Origin: Serilophus lunatus | Taxonomy: Eukaryota; Chordata; Aves; Passeriformes; Eurylaimidae | Direction of reading: 5' to 3' | Length of the DNA stretch: 64,000 nt | Assembly: GCA_013399895.1 (NCBI GenBank) | Contig: VXBA01001686.1 | Coordinates: 124,001-188,000, forward strand | Shown: piece by piece, positions 15,101 to 30,100 of the stretch | Numbering within the stretch: the stretch's first letter is position 1 | Layout: each line of letters starts with the position of its first letter | Made by a program: the position numbers and the translations under genes | Notes under the pieces: model-generated | Databases searched by the model: none | What the model saw: only the letters and a program-made list of their open reading frames with translations | Told to the model about the DNA's origin: nothing

Positions 15101-18100
15101 AGACAAAACACCTGGGTGGGGGAGAAACAGAGAAGTTACTTACAGAAGTTCAGAGTTGCATAGACACTTCTTCTCCTAAGTCCAATTTTCATACTGCCTT
15201 TTTCATTCCTTAAAAAAACCACCCAACCTCTCCCTGAAAAAAACCAAAACCCAACGGAAAACAGGAGCATTCCAACACTCTAAGGAAATTACAGGCTTCT
15301 ATTACCACAGAAACAAACAAAAATCACCACAGGTTTCATGTTTTTCACCCACTGCTGAATGTAGCAACAAAACACACCACTGTGTTGGAAATATTAGCAC
15401 CTTGTTTGTGTACCTTATCACAAGCAATATTAACAACAAAAACCTCTAAAACCCTTGACATGTTTGAAAAAGAGCTTCGCATATTGTGCCACGTTTTCAA
15501 AAAGCCTCACATATATGAAGTCATATAAACATGCTTTAAAGACAGATGCAACTGCCTGAAAACAGGTTTCTTGGGACATCTGAAGACTGCCTTGTTAAGC
15601 TTGATTGTACCTGTCAACAGGAGCCTGTACTGGGGAATCCTTTGAACTGGCTTGAGCAGATAGTGCTTGAGGGCCAGACTAGCACAGCGGGGGCTCATCT
15701 GAAATAAACATGCAAAATAAATAACGATTCCATGGCAGTCAAAGGTTCCAGCAAAAGAAAACATGCCGACAAACAACTACTGATTATACTGGATAAGCTT
15801 TATCTTTAAAAAGTGAGGCAGCCACAGCGTTAAACACCACGGTACAGAGCAAGCAATTCCGCGTGGAAGACTGCATGCAAAATTACCCATGTGTTAAAAG
15901 ATATCAGTAAGCACTCATACTCTGTGGATTCCAAACAGGTGCTTTGTCTTAGAGGGGAGAAAGGTGAAGCTTCCCAGAAATACAGGAAACAGGGTGTCAA
16001 GGGCAACATGCTCCTTTGTGATTGCTGTCAGTATTCATTAGGCAGCAAGGCAGAGAAGACAGGAGTGCTCACTGCAGAAGTCTTAATTAACCCACACCTC
16101 TAAAGACAACACAGAATTAAAAGATCCATGCTTCAAAAATGCTAATTATCTTGAGTTTGCATTGAAAATAATGTGTATCTGGAACACCCAGTCCTTAAAA
16201 AGGCCTCTTGTCTTCTTCCTGTCTTAAGCCAAGACTGCAGCAAGAACAACCCACCATCAAAACACAAACAAATTGAGGATAGTTTCTAAAGCCTTATGAA
16301 GGACCACAACTGCTAAAAAGTCAAAATAAGATATATCTTACAGAAGAATACAGTACCTCGAAATCTTTGACTACTGAAGCAAACCCTGCATTCTTCTTAC
16401 ACTGTTCATCTAATAATGCAACATTTTTATCAAATTCTTTGATGTAAGTTGAATACATCTTTAGGTAGGGACCCTTTTTAACAAATATATCAGCAATTCT
16501 TTGATGTTCAAGCCTAGAAACAAACAAACAGAAAGATTCAATTAGAGCTAAAAATAGTGCACATCTTAACCCTCTAACAAAACATCTACCTCTTTCAGAG
16601 AGTAAGACGTGCTAGTGTTCTGAGCAAAAAGCTTGCAGTGTAGCAGATAGGCACCCATCTCAGTAGCTACTCTGAAAAATCTATCACGCACCCGTCAACA
16701 GCTCGTGTTAGATGACAACCACTGAATACTGTAAAATGGTCTTGAACAGTTTAAACATTTTAGTACAAGGTCGATTTCTGAGGAAACAGATCTCCAAGCA
16801 TAACAGAAAATCTTTACACGTTTCAGTGCCTTTGTCAGTAGGTTTTGTGTAACTGATTTAGATCCACCCACCAATGTAACTGAGAATGGACTTCAAGCAG
16901 ACTGTGGCTGTCAGTCGGTGATGTTTCTGATTAGTAGACCTAAATTACCTCTAAAATGCAAACCAGTCTTCAGGGCAGCCTCCTTTCCCCTTAATGAAAT
17001 CAGTGCACTTACCATGCAGAGACCAGAACTTTTAATTAGAAATGAAGTTTTAAATAAAAGGTATAAGTGCTGCAAAAATGCACTGGCATGCCTTTTGGAC
17101 CTTTCTGGATACATCTAAATGGCAAAAGGTACATCTAAACGAAACTAATCTATACTTTCAAAGTAAATTCTGTCATTTAAGGAGGCACGTGAAACACAAA
17201 CAAGAGTCAAGCCACGATCACACAGTCACATAAGCCCCACAGATAAATTTCAACATCAAAGGAGTGGTATCCCTTTATTGATAGTCACCAGTGAGATAAT
17301 CGCTCTTCCAGTTCCCTCAGGAGGTCCCGATTCAGTTCGTAGAGCTGAGGTAGGTAGTAGAGGATCTGATTCAGGATTCTGTCCTCAATCACTGGCTTCC
17401 CAAGCTGCCTAGAGGCATGTGCCACAGCATCCCGGAAATCCTGCCCGAGTACAAAGAGGACAGAAACCCCCCTTGCCATGAGCGAACAGCCTTCAAAGCA
17501 CCAACAGAGAGAGCACAAAGGAGTTCTCATTGCAGACATTCCAGGCACTGCTCCCCATTACCAAAGGCAAGGTGGGTACGATCTGGGTTATGTTTCTCTG
17601 CAGCTTCAATTTACTCCCCTGGGATTGCCTTAATCCCTCTGGTTTAACACTGGAGCTTTACCTTCTCGCTCCTGTATGCATAATATAGAAGTTGTTCATT
17701 ATTTTTACAACATACCCTTAAGAAAGGCGCTGGTATTATACACAAGGAAACTAACGGGGAATAAACAAAGCTCGTATCTGCAAGGTTGTTGGCAGCTTTG
17801 ACTGTCTTGCAAAATGTAAGTCAAAAAGCAAAACTCTCATATCAGCTAATACAATTATAGCATCTCACTTAAAGATCATACTAGTGTTCATAAGTCATCT
17901 ACAAATGGCATTTTGGAAGACATTCCTCTTCAAAAAAAAAGTAGGGTCACAAAAAATTACTGTATGTAGCAGCTCTTCTATATACAGAAAATTAACATCT
18001 AACAAAAAGATACTGTAACAAGATATGGGAACCGTGAGATTTCAAATATTAGCAGTTATTAAAACCAACACTGGTACCTTAAAAACATTCACAGAGAGAA

Positions 18101-21100
18101 AGAAAACTCTGCTTACTTTTGAAGGATCTTACAGCATTTTCATGCTATAAACAGCTCCCAACAGGACAGAGCTGAGGCTCATTGATCCTCATTAAACTAT
18201 TCAGAATTAAAATCTTGGCCCCACACAAGTCAGTATGGCCAGGATTTAACATGCAAACAAAACTTTCAAAAAGGTTAGTAACTTAGCATTTCACTTCAAA
18301 AACAACACTATCTAAACTGAGAAACAAGAAAATACAAATGAGGTAGCATTCTGTATTATCACATCACAGTTGAATTTGGGCAACAGAGAGAAAAAGAGAC
18401 TCAATCCATAATAGCTCTTTTGAGTTTGTGGCTAATGAAACCTGGTAGCCCATGCACAATCCCTAGGTATCCTGAAAAAGGTGACCATCAACATATTTCT
18501 AAGTATAACAATGAGTTATATTTTAAATGTGCATGAGGTCCACACTTGCCTTTGAAAATCTGTAGAGTCCTCAGGTTGGGGAAAAAAATATAAATTAATC
18601 CCCCCTTTTTCCTCTCCCCAGGTCTACTACTACCAGTCTCAGTTCCTATTTCATCAGTACAGCATCTGGCACTATTTAGGGTCCCTCAAACTTAAAACTC
18701 AACTTTGCCCTGGTCTCTCTCCTCATTATGTCAGCTCTGGGTAGCCTGAGCTCCAGACAGGCTTTCTTGCTTTGTGACCCTCTGGGTCATGAAGGCTGTG
18801 ACTGGGCAGTTCTGGCAAGAAACTGAAAGGAGATTCAGGGCACTGGCTGTGCTGGGGGAAGGCTGAGAACTAAATGCAAGGGAGTTAAAAAACAGATGGC
18901 GTTATTCATATGGAAATGTTCTGGTTTACATCCTCTGTGCAGTCTAGTGACACATAGGTTAACTACCAGCTGCATCTTCTAGGTTTTCCTGACCCTAGGG
19001 CATTGCTTAACACTGCAATGATACACGGAATTACAATGGCAAAAGCTCAAAAGAGACATTCTGAAGAGCTTCATGAAAAATGCATCATCATATTATGATG
19101 ATATTCTCCTTCCCCCCAATCATATGCACATACAATATACTGTATGTACTCTGCCATAGGATGAAACAAGAATTTTGTGTGAATGTCATAAAGCTACTTG
19201 CATGATGAAAAGAAAAGCAGTTTTGTCTGTACTGTAATCAACACAGGCTTTCCCCTGACCAAACAATAAGAGGAGAGCAGGGAGCCAGGTTTAAGCACCA
19301 GATAACACAGGAATGTCATCTGGAGTTAAGAGCATTTATTTAACTTCTAGATACAGAGAAGCATTCAGAGTCTGCGGAGTGTTTTCCAAAAACAGATTTG
19401 GTTTTTCAGCTAGCTTGATCCAAAATCCATCAGCTTCACCAGGGTTTAGATCATGGCATGAAAGGCTCTATCATTGAAACAGCCAACCACAACTTTGCTT
19501 CATCACCCTCTCTGCCCCTTCCTGCAGAGGGGAAATGCAGGGAAGAAAGATAACATAAAGCTTTCAAATTATGTGAACTAGTCCATGAAACAACAAGAGG
19601 TAAACGTCAATGCTTTTTTCTATTTTTTTTCTTTTAATTATCAAGTCTTCACTATTGACTATGCATTTGTCACTGTAATCATATTAAGATTTATTTTTAA
19701 CCTAGCAGTGGGTGTGAAGTAACTGTCATGCTAAGTTCATCTTGAGATAAACTAACGAGTTGAAGGCAGAGAGCACATGCCTGGGGACTGGGGGTGGGAA
19801 AAGTCAAACAAATGTAACAAGGCTGGAGTTAGCAGTGTTTACACTTGAAGGTACTAGCCTTCTGAGAAAGTAATTTCTTATCCAAAATGACAAAACATAG
19901 AACAGGTCTATTTTACCAGCTACGTATAAAATATGTCAACTTACAAAATAAACTCTGAAATTTCACTCCAAAGGGTGGAAGGTATTCAGACGACAACTTT
20001 TTATACAAAGTAGATGAATTACTTAAAAATTAGAAATTGCAGTGTAAGAAATTAAAAGCACCAGAACCTAGCTCCTTCTAAACCTAAATCCATTCACTGC
20101 TATAAATAAAACTAGAATTGCTCTTGCAAATAATATATGCAATTGCTCTGCTATCTATATATGCCTGCATGAAGTGATTTATATTACAAACAAATTTAAC
20201 ACATAGTCCTACATAACACTGCTGAAAAGCACTGCTTTCATCAGTGTGTTCAAAGACAATCACCTAGGCTGACCTAGAAATTATTCTGTTTGAAGCAATG
20301 AAGCAATCCATTACAGTGAATTTTAAAGAAAGATTTTCTAATTAAAAATGAGCCTTTCAAATATTACAATCTTTCTCATTTAAACAAACAAACAAACAAA
20401 CAACAAACCAACCAACAAAACCCCAACATGCCACGCTTTGGAATTAATGCGCTTATTTCACTGAAAAACATTAGCAACTCTAGACAAGTCTCATATGCTG
20501 CATGACAAAACCCAGAATATTATGCTAGTTACACTGAATCATCTCTGCTTCTTACCAGGATGATTTTTCCCTTTTAAAAGAGGGGAGGATATTGTATACT
20601 TTCTGAAATGTTTGTCTACAGTTTCTACATTATATTCTGGTCTAATAACAATCTTCTGATACCATTTTCTACTGCTTAGGTAAAGGTAATTGTCTTCACA
20701 CAGCTAAATCAAGAGGATAGCACCCATCACCATCCCTGGGAAGAACATTCTTTCCAAACTAGAAACAGTTTTAGTTTATTCTAGACCGAGACCCACTGGG
20801 TACTTGTCCACATGAAAATCTAGTCTAGGCATGTTAAGGCTTCTGAATACACAATGTTGCTGAATTACTGTTGATAAAATATTTCCAACTTAAAAACGTT
20901 TAGAGAATTTTATTTATCCTATTAGTGTACACTCCCCTTAGAGCTGTGCAGTTTTTAAGCAGTATTTGAGACAGATACCACTATTGCTGCTTTTGTTTCC
21001 GCCCACCCCTCCTTCAATGCAGCTTCCTTAAATAAGCAAAGGGCCGTGATAATCTGAAATAATTCTGACCCTGTTGTGAATCATCCATAATCAGCCCACG

Positions 21101-24100
21101 CACTTCCCCTCTGCAAAGGCCCTGACTCACAATTCCTCTCGGTTCTTTCCACCAGAGGATTCCCAGCCCACAGTGAAGTGACCTGCCCATGTCAGTCTAA
21201 AGAGCAAAAGAACAAGTTCAGTTTGTAAACTAAAATAGGTAGAGAGCAGCCTAAACCCTCCCTCAGCTGCTGACTGGGATAAATGCACCTCCAGGTATTT
21301 AATTGCTGGATGAAGTTCCTTTCAAATGTATAAAATTAAAATTTCTTGGTAATTCAACATGAAGAGAAAGAACTATGGATTCTACTCCTAAGGCTTCAAC
21401 CAATATTCATCTTGGATCTGTCCTCCAAAAAAATACCATCAGCAAAATAAAAATAAGCCATAATCCCTTCTGCTGAGGTACAACTTGCAGCTAAACACAC
21501 CTGCAGATAGCTCAAATATCAGTTTAATTTAAGGAAAAAAAGTATGTTTGCACTTGGATGCTTTTCAAGGAACACACACACACACATCCTATGGGGAGGG
21601 AGAAGGAAGGGGAAGAAATTTCACACTCTGGTGAACAGCCAGGCTGCTAGATATGACAAACTGTAAACATGACTGCTGAGAAATACAGCTCCAGAAGACT
21701 TCACAAATACAGTAATTAAAATACAAATAGGCACTCCTAACAAGAGTCAGACTATTAGCCATAAACTGCTATGTGAAACTACAGCAACTATAGTTAATGA
21801 AGACTATGACTAAGTGTGGATCATGATGTTTTTTCAAACATATGAGATTACTTCTGGAAAAGTGCCCAGTAGTAATAATTTAGAAATCTTTAACAATATT
21901 ACTATGTTATTTCAAGGAATAGGCTGTGTACTAGAACAATGTTTCCTTCCAAACCTAAACTATTTCGTTTTCTTGATGACTACAGTTGCAATTCATTGTC
22001 AAATGTCTTAATCAGCAGTTCTAAAGCACTTCAGAGACTAAAAATAGTCAACATACTCACTTCACTCTTCAAATACTGAAATTTTACAAATGGAGAAAAA
22101 GGAGTTGGAGGTTGAGAGAATTTTTCAGTCTAACAGTAGGTCAGCTGTAAGCCAGGACCAGAGGTCAGAACTTCCTTTTGCTCCAAAGCCTATAGACACT
22201 AAGTTTTTTAAGTTTTTTAACCTATGTTTTCATCACATTCTTTTTCTAAAACCTACTATGAATTATTTTTCGCAATATTTGGCAATATTTTCGCAATATA
22301 CGAAAACCTATAAATTATTTTTGCCATTGTCTTCTGAAAAATGGAAACATATTAAGCCAGAATTTTTCACTCTTGGAAGTGTGTCTGGAAGGACACACAA
22401 TAATAACAAAAGATGTTCAACTTCAGAGTGGCCTTCTCCAGTAAGAGGCTGATCTTGTGGCTGCAGAAATGCTAAGAGGTCCCTCCTGACAAGTTCCTGC
22501 TTACTTGTCCTCTGAGTTTTATTATGGACAGGACAGGACAGATGTCTAAGTCAGAAGCACACATTTAACAGCTCAGGCAAAAGCCCAAAGGTCTAAACTT
22601 TACTTTCCACACAGCAAAAAGCTACAGACTAAGCCTTGCAGTGAAGGAGTCATCCCAAAAAAGCAAGCTCCTCTGCCAGACCAGACGCCTTGCTGCTTAT
22701 ACCATCACAACAGGGAGGAAACAGAATGAAAAAGGATGGAAGAACAAAAAGAGTGGTGGCTTTTGGCAAAAGAACAAAATTCAGAGCAAAAATGGACAAA
22801 AAAAATGACAACAAATAAGCCAGGCAATTTACCCCTTAGGGCACCAGGGCTCCCGAGGAGCAAAGCAGTTTCCAAAGAATGCCACAACAAAAAAGTACAA
22901 AGAGCACCGACCCTGCCTTACTCTTTTTCCAGGAACACCAGGTGTTTTTGGTCACAAGATTACTCAGAGAGGAGTGATAAGCTTGTCTCTCCTATGCCAC
23001 CTATGATGGTTTTCCACCCAGTTCATTGTTTCATTTTTTCTGCAAGTGCCCTTAGGGAGGAAACAGTACTTCCCAACCCTTTTTTAACCTCAGGGAGCCA
23101 TCTCACAAAGATGCATACGCAAGAGCTCGTTTGATTTAAACCCCTTTGTTTCCAGGAGCATACAAAAGCATTTTACTGAAATCTTGTCCCCTGAAAGAAC
23201 ATTAAGATAGTAACAAAGAGAATTCAAGATTACATCTAATGTTTGATTATGCCCTCAAGCAACCCCCTTTATGAAGTCCGTTCAAGGAAGCATCAGTGTG
23301 GAAGGCCAGGTGAGTCCCTTATCCCTGTTATGACCAACTTATTTAGTATTTCTAGAAGTGGCTCCAAGTGTTTATAATGTTCTTGAGACTTTTGTAGTGG
23401 GTCTTCAAAAGGAGTCAGATGTATTTCTAGTGTGTTACAGTGTCCACATAGGCCAGCACCCTGGTATCTCGAAGAGTTGCTCCACTTAACTTGACTTTGT
23501 CAATATGAAAGAAAAAAATGCCAAAAACAATTCAGAGGGTACTTGTAAGCAGCTTGCAATCACATTCCCACCATTTCAACTGCTTTAGGCTCCACTTCTA
23601 AGGCTCTAAGCAGTAGCAAATTAACCCCCTTTTTTCTTAAATCAACAGTTCTGTTCCTTGGCTCTACTAAACAACAGAAGCTGCATTTAATGGCCATTGA
23701 TAAGACAGGCCAAGGAGAATAGTATTAATTTCAGATCATAACAAATGGAATTAGTCACTAAATCTCGTGTGGAAAACCACTAATAGATGGCTCAGAAGGT
23801 GTAACAGAGCAGCCCCTGATAAGCCGAAACTTTTCTATGGGTAAAACAAACCAGCCTGGGGGAATTTAAATTCTAATTCCAGAAATTTGTCAGAGGTTGT
23901 TCGACCAGCAGTTAGTAATCCTGACACTGAAGCTAGTAAGTCAAAGTGGTTCAGTGCACATGAAATCAACAGGATAGTTTTATCAACATTAAAATATCCA
24001 CAAAAAATATATGATTAAATCAACAGATTTAATAAAGCCTGTGACAAACATACACCAATCCACGGGCATACTACTCCGTGGGAGTACAAAAACCATGTTT

Positions 24101-27100
24101 CTGCAACCTTTCTCAGCAATAGCAATTTTTATTTCATGAAGAATGCACACACACAAAGCCTAAAAACCCGTGTCCTCTCAAACAAAGATGCTCATCCAGG
24201 TTCCCATTGCAGGCCAATCAACAAGTTGAGGACAAAATATGTCCTCAACTCCTAGCCTAGCATCCTCTCTGTCAGACCAGGCTGAAGAGATGTTGATTGT
24301 TATTGGTAGCCAACAAAAATATTTTTAATAGTTTTTACTTGGCAGCTAGGAACTAGCATACTGTCATGAATATTGCTGCAAATTATCCATTAAAGGAAAA
24401 GCAAAACACATCCTACACCGCTGCACATCTACACTGTGTGGACAACTTGAAGTTTATCCTACAAACCTACTAAGTTCCTTACTATTTTCCCTCTCTCACA
24501 TTCTTCCTCTGCTTGCCTGTATCCTGCTCTTCTCACCAACAGCCTTTTCTTCCACTGCACCTGAAACCCTAAAAACTGGTACACTGAAAGCAGAGACATC
24601 TTTAACAAATAAGTTACATGTCGGAAAAATAGGAAAATTTAAAATTACACAGCTTAAAACTTGTCTAGGACAATTCTCTTCCTTTAACCAGTATTTAAGC
24701 TTGAGTTCTCTATCAGAAACTATGTTGAATATAAATTACTTATTGGCTGCAACTGCTTGATCCAGCTTTTAAAAAACAAGCTTGAACAGGATCAGAAAAT
24801 CAGTTACTAGGAAGAAACCAAAAGAGGAATCAGCATATGTTGTGGTAAGTTTTTTGTTCCCTGAAAAAATCTCTCTATTACAGGACTGTACACAACCATC
24901 TACACGAACCATTGTTACCAGTTTCATAGAACACGCTTTTGAAGAGACTGAGAAAGACTAATGCAACTGTTTACAATATAATCACTGCTATTGCTCAAGG
25001 AAAAAAAAAAATCACTATGCTTGCACTTAATAGAGTGACAAAATGGTACAAACACTTAACATTTAGAAGTTGACAGAAAATACACAAAACTGAGCCAGAG
25101 AAAAGAAAAATTCTTCATTAATTTACTCTTATCATCTTCAACACAGCATGTTTTACAGATGGCTGATCTGCATAAACATGCAGATGAAATACTTAACTCT
25201 TGCTGCAGACAACACATTGCAGATACTACAATCACAGTTGTTATCAGAAGCAAACACCTGTCAAGGAACTGCAGGCCCCCCAAAAAATGCTGTCATGGTG
25301 ATGGATGCACCCTTAACAATATTAGCTGTTAGTTAGATTACTTACAGAATGTGCATTTTAATGAATAATTTGTAAAGGTAAATTGTTCCTGCCCCCCCAC
25401 CACTTAAAAAGTTATTCTAACCAAAAACTTTATTTTTGTTGCTATGTACGTATTTGTGAGCAAGTACAAGCTGGCTTATGGATATGATCCTGATTAACAT
25501 AAATGGACATACATTCAATTTTCAGTATTCAAGCAATTCCCACACTCAACTGTAAGACTGTATACATTAATTAAGGAGATGAAGAAGGAACCACCACAAT
25601 ATTCATCTAATATATATAAAATGTGAAACTTTCAAGTTCAGCTTAATTAGAATAATTTTTATATTTTGAATATGTGGACAGCAGAAAAAAGTCACTACAA
25701 TAAAACTTAAACATGAAGCTTTAATAGACTAAACAAATAGAAGAGGAAACTACTTGTTTCTGGAGTACTTACAATGTGTAAGAGCTTTAGCACATCCACA
25801 AACCTATCAGAAAAGCAAGAAAAAGCAAATAGTTACATATTAATTGCCCAATTAAAATAAATTGAGTAGCTGTTCAGTTTAGCATTGACACTTACACTTT
25901 CTCTGAGCTCATGATCTCCTTGGCAATATGGTAAACTTTTGTTTTCTTTCCAGCTGCCTTAATCTGCAAATAAAATTATATGTTATACTATCCACCTACT
26001 AAAAATGTCATAAAGATCATTTCCAGCTAGTAGTTCCTCAAATCCAACGTAATTATTCAATAATTATCTCTAAAAACAACATTTTATACTGCTTTTAAAT
26101 CTTCTGGCTTTTCAGGATCTGTGAGAAAATCAATTTAGCTTGTAGCTGGAAACAACGGCATTAGCTAAGATTAGTTTTTACAACAGTACCAGCCTTTTTA
26201 TGCACACATTTGGCTCCCAAAAGATCAATGCTACTGTTCAACATCAGATAGAGGGAACAGGTATAACAAAGCAAATGGGGGCACACATCAGGATCCAAAT
26301 GTGTTTCCTACACAGTGTGACTTTCTGTGTGATATCCCTCAGACAAAACTCCTTTCCCCAAAACAGCTCTCATGGTTTGCCATATGCATCTCTGCTGCCA
26401 CCTGTCACCACATCTATGAGACATTCAGGGTTTCATTTTAACCGTGTGCAAAGAGGAGCACTAAGACGTCACAGGATACACAAGAGACACAGATGGGAGT
26501 CCTGGGAAGGCTGTATTGACTATGGCAGCATAATAGGCACTGAACAGTTCATCTAGAAAACCAGATATCAGTGGCATTGTAGCCACTAAACTTTGGTTCA
26601 TAAGCATGATTATCTCGAGATTTATCTGGAGCTTTACTTCTTCTTCAAACCTATAAACGCATCTCAAGTGGTTTAGATGATATTCATAGGTTGGTTTTAA
26701 TGATATTGTTGTATTCAAAAGAAAAACTAAATTTTCATTAAACTTTTTGATTTGAATTCAAAGGACACCATGCCTAATGACTAAATTAAAATTAATTTCT
26801 AAATTAAGTAATTCGGTGTTGCATCACATATGTACAAAATACATTATTTATTTTATATGCAATGTAGACATCTGCACACAGAGCTAGGATTTGACCTCTG
26901 AAATTAAACTTATTTCCAAAGAACACTTACATCTGTGCAGTGAGGGTTAATCACATTCAAAAGACACTGTAACACCTATCCTCAGGCCTCTGTCCCTTTT
27001 TAGAAAGCACAGCTGACAGAATCCCTCCAAGACTGAATTCACAAGTCAATTATGCAGAGCATAATTATGCAGAGCATAATTGTCACTGTAGATGTGACAC

Positions 27101-30100
27101 TTGCAAATGAGATGAAAATTAGTATTTTGAGAACAAGAGGCTACCGCTGAACAATTACAAAATGAAATATCACAGTCTGTTTTCAACCCCACTTGAAAGC
27201 CTTTTCACATACCAGCTGGCACTGAAAAGGCCACCTTGCATTTGCCCAGCCAAAGATACTCTGAGAGGCTCTCAGGCACAGCACTGGAAAGGAGTCTTGT
27301 AACTCCCCCAGCAGAAATAAAGCATCAAAATAGCCAGATGCCTGTGGTAATGAAAAATAAAAATAAGCCCAGCTGATGACTGATGCAGAGACTGCTTCAT
27401 TCTCCTCTGCAGCTGCTCTCCCTGTGAGGAAGTTGGTTGCTAATCCCCAGCTGCTGGCTGCACGTGCTGGAAGCAGCTGGAGCCAGCCCACAGCAGATGC
27501 CTCACAGCAAGCATGAGTTACTCCCTAAAACCTGCCCCAGAACACTCCTAATGGGGACACTGTCCTGCTAAACTCCATTGTGGAAGGTTCAGGGCATTTC
27601 CAGAAGCATGCAAAGTAGGTTGGCTCGTATACAGGTACTGTCTTGTTTAGTTTCACAGGAACAACATTTCCCTTGACTCTTTCCCAATTTATTCCTTTCA
27701 TTTAGTTAAACAACATTCAGGTCTAATGCATGGAACCTTCTCTTACAGTGCTAAAAACACTGTGTTTGTTTACTTGTTTTATTTTGTTGGGGCTTTGACT
27801 TTGTGTTTTGTTGGGGGTTTTTTTTATTATTTTTAAGGAAAGGAAGCAAATATAACTGTTATCAAAGGAAACAACTGCCAGGACTGATGTTGGGGAGAGG
27901 CACTGGTCTATGGACAGGCTGCTTTCAGGGCATCCAGGACTGAGAAATAATGAGAGCATCCCCAGTGAGACCAATAGGACCCTCAAAACTTTATTTCATC
28001 TGGAGCAGTTAGCACTGTCCTCTTGCTCCTCATTTGGAGAAGTGGTAAGATTAAAATAAGGGAAATCAGTCCAAACTGGCACTCACAGAAGTTAGCAGGT
28101 CAGATCTCAAACCCCAACAGTCAAGTGTGGCTTACACTCCCTCCAAGGGCCACAAAGGTGATTTTAAATGTTCAGTGCACAAGAGATACTGTGCACTGCA
28201 GGATCTGTGAGTTGTAGAACAGCCTCATTAAAAGCTGTTTATAAGTCTCAAAACTGCAGATCTGTAAATGTCCATCTGTGCATGTAGTTTCAAGAGGGGC
28301 ATGGTAAGCAGGTCTACAGCTCCACAATTCAGTGAAAGAGCAAGAACAAATACACCAGGCAACAGACACTTTGTAGTGAGTATTTCTAAATGTGACCTCT
28401 CAATATCAGGCTAACATGCACATATTAAATTAAACTTTTAGGAAAAAACCCCACTAAACAATAAGAACGTGAAAAGAAATATATAAAGTTATGCTGATTC
28501 AATGCCTTTTATTTGAAAATATTCTAACATGTTGCAACTTGTGAAATAGTGTGAGAGTGAGGAATAGCTTCAAAAGATAAGAATAAAAAGATACCTGTTT
28601 GTCTTCTTGAGGATCAGTCTCCCCTTTGCTGGAATCAGAATTTGTGTCATCATCTTCATCAGAACTGTTCATGATATCTTCTTCATCTGACTGAATATCT
28701 CCCATTACCACATCAGGATGATCATGGTGTTCTTCTAAGGACCTAAAATTAAAATATGTATAGTCAATAAACATACTACACTTTATGCAAATAGCTTTCT
28801 GTTTTACCTCACAATAAACATTCTACTTGGTCTCAGAAATATTGAAAAAAATAGTGGGTAGTCTGAAAATTACCACAGTGGACTCATTACTCTGCAATGG
28901 TTTGTCTAAGCTAGTATTGTAAAATGCTCCTTGACAGCAACTATTTATATTATTCTTGTCCAGAGTTTGCCTAACAACCAAGTCTGATAAATCTATTCCC
29001 TTATTGCTACGCACATGTACAGGGCAACATCTGTATATGACATGCCAGAAGGATAAAGATAAGATCATGGCCATTTTGCTATCCCCTATTTGATAGCAGC
29101 ACGTCTTGTTCCAGATACAGTACTCAGGCTGGAGCTTTCTGTCTGAAATTCTAGATTTGTGTAGATATACAGGGCTGTTTCTCAATGCTTATGTTAAACA
29201 GCTGCCTCAGGGATGGCAATATTATAACCACTCTGTCCAAGAATGCTTCTTAAAAACAGGAAGGCAAAATCTTCAGTGATTACAAATTCCCATCCCCCAG
29301 AAACAGACACCTTTCAGGTAGCTGTCAAAGCTATGAAATATAACCTTGTTCTGCTGCTGTACAGTGATTATCGAGGCCTCTTTTCATTAGCTTCAGCTGT
29401 ATTTGCAATACAGAAATTGCATGAGACAAGCACACGACCTTCTTCTAACTAGCCTTGACAACTTCAGTACATTTAAGAAATGCAATTCTAGCAGAAAATA
29501 AAAAAGGAGTTAGGGAAACATATATAAAAAACAGAAACTAGAGGAAACAGAGCCTTAAGCTTTGGTAAAGTTACACAGAAACACAGTAATCTCTGGGCTC
29601 TTCCTGTTAGTCCTTAAAAATATCTGCTAATTGCCAATTACACTAAAACTATCTAAAAATCACATAATCTGTGTTCAAGGTCTGCAAAAAGATGCTGGGA
29701 TGCCACAGACTCATTTTGACAAAACCAATTAGCTACCCTGCAAAACTAAATGCAAACCCAGAAACCCTTGTCCCCAGGCTGCTGTAGCTAGCAGAGATCT
29801 CACTGGGCTGACCAACATTTAGTTTTGTGCAGCCAACAACTGCCAGGGCTTCTCCATATAGCTGCCCTCTGCCTCCCTACACAAGGGAGAGTTATGACTG
29901 ATCTTTTCCTAGCTTTGAATCACAGGAAAGCAGGGATGGAGGGTAACCATTCACCCCCAACTGCAATAGCTACCAGAAACAAAACCTTTCACTGTGGACC
30001 CCATGGAAGGTGTCTGCCAGTACCCTGATCAGCTGAAGAATTCCTCAGGGTTCAGTGTTGGGACCAGTGCTGTTAAGCAGATTTGTCAGTGACAGGGATG

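Larger units (their letters stand above)
17441..25772 (-). other. FGD6: FGD6 intron 5
   Basis: An 8.3-kb AT-rich intron with AAAC and AC microsatellites and a small cluster of GCAATAT words at 22270-22302. No coding exon or identifiable transposon was seen. Confidence 0.85.

Noticed and set aside
22090..22452. 120-codon plus-strand ORF in intron 5
   Set aside because: AT-driven Phe/Lys/Ser-rich translation with no family resemblance; treated as chance.
28734..28742. Alternative acceptor AG eight bases inside exon 3
   Set aside because: Using it would shift the frame relative to exon 2; the upstream AG keeps phase 2 and gives the expected acidic linker.
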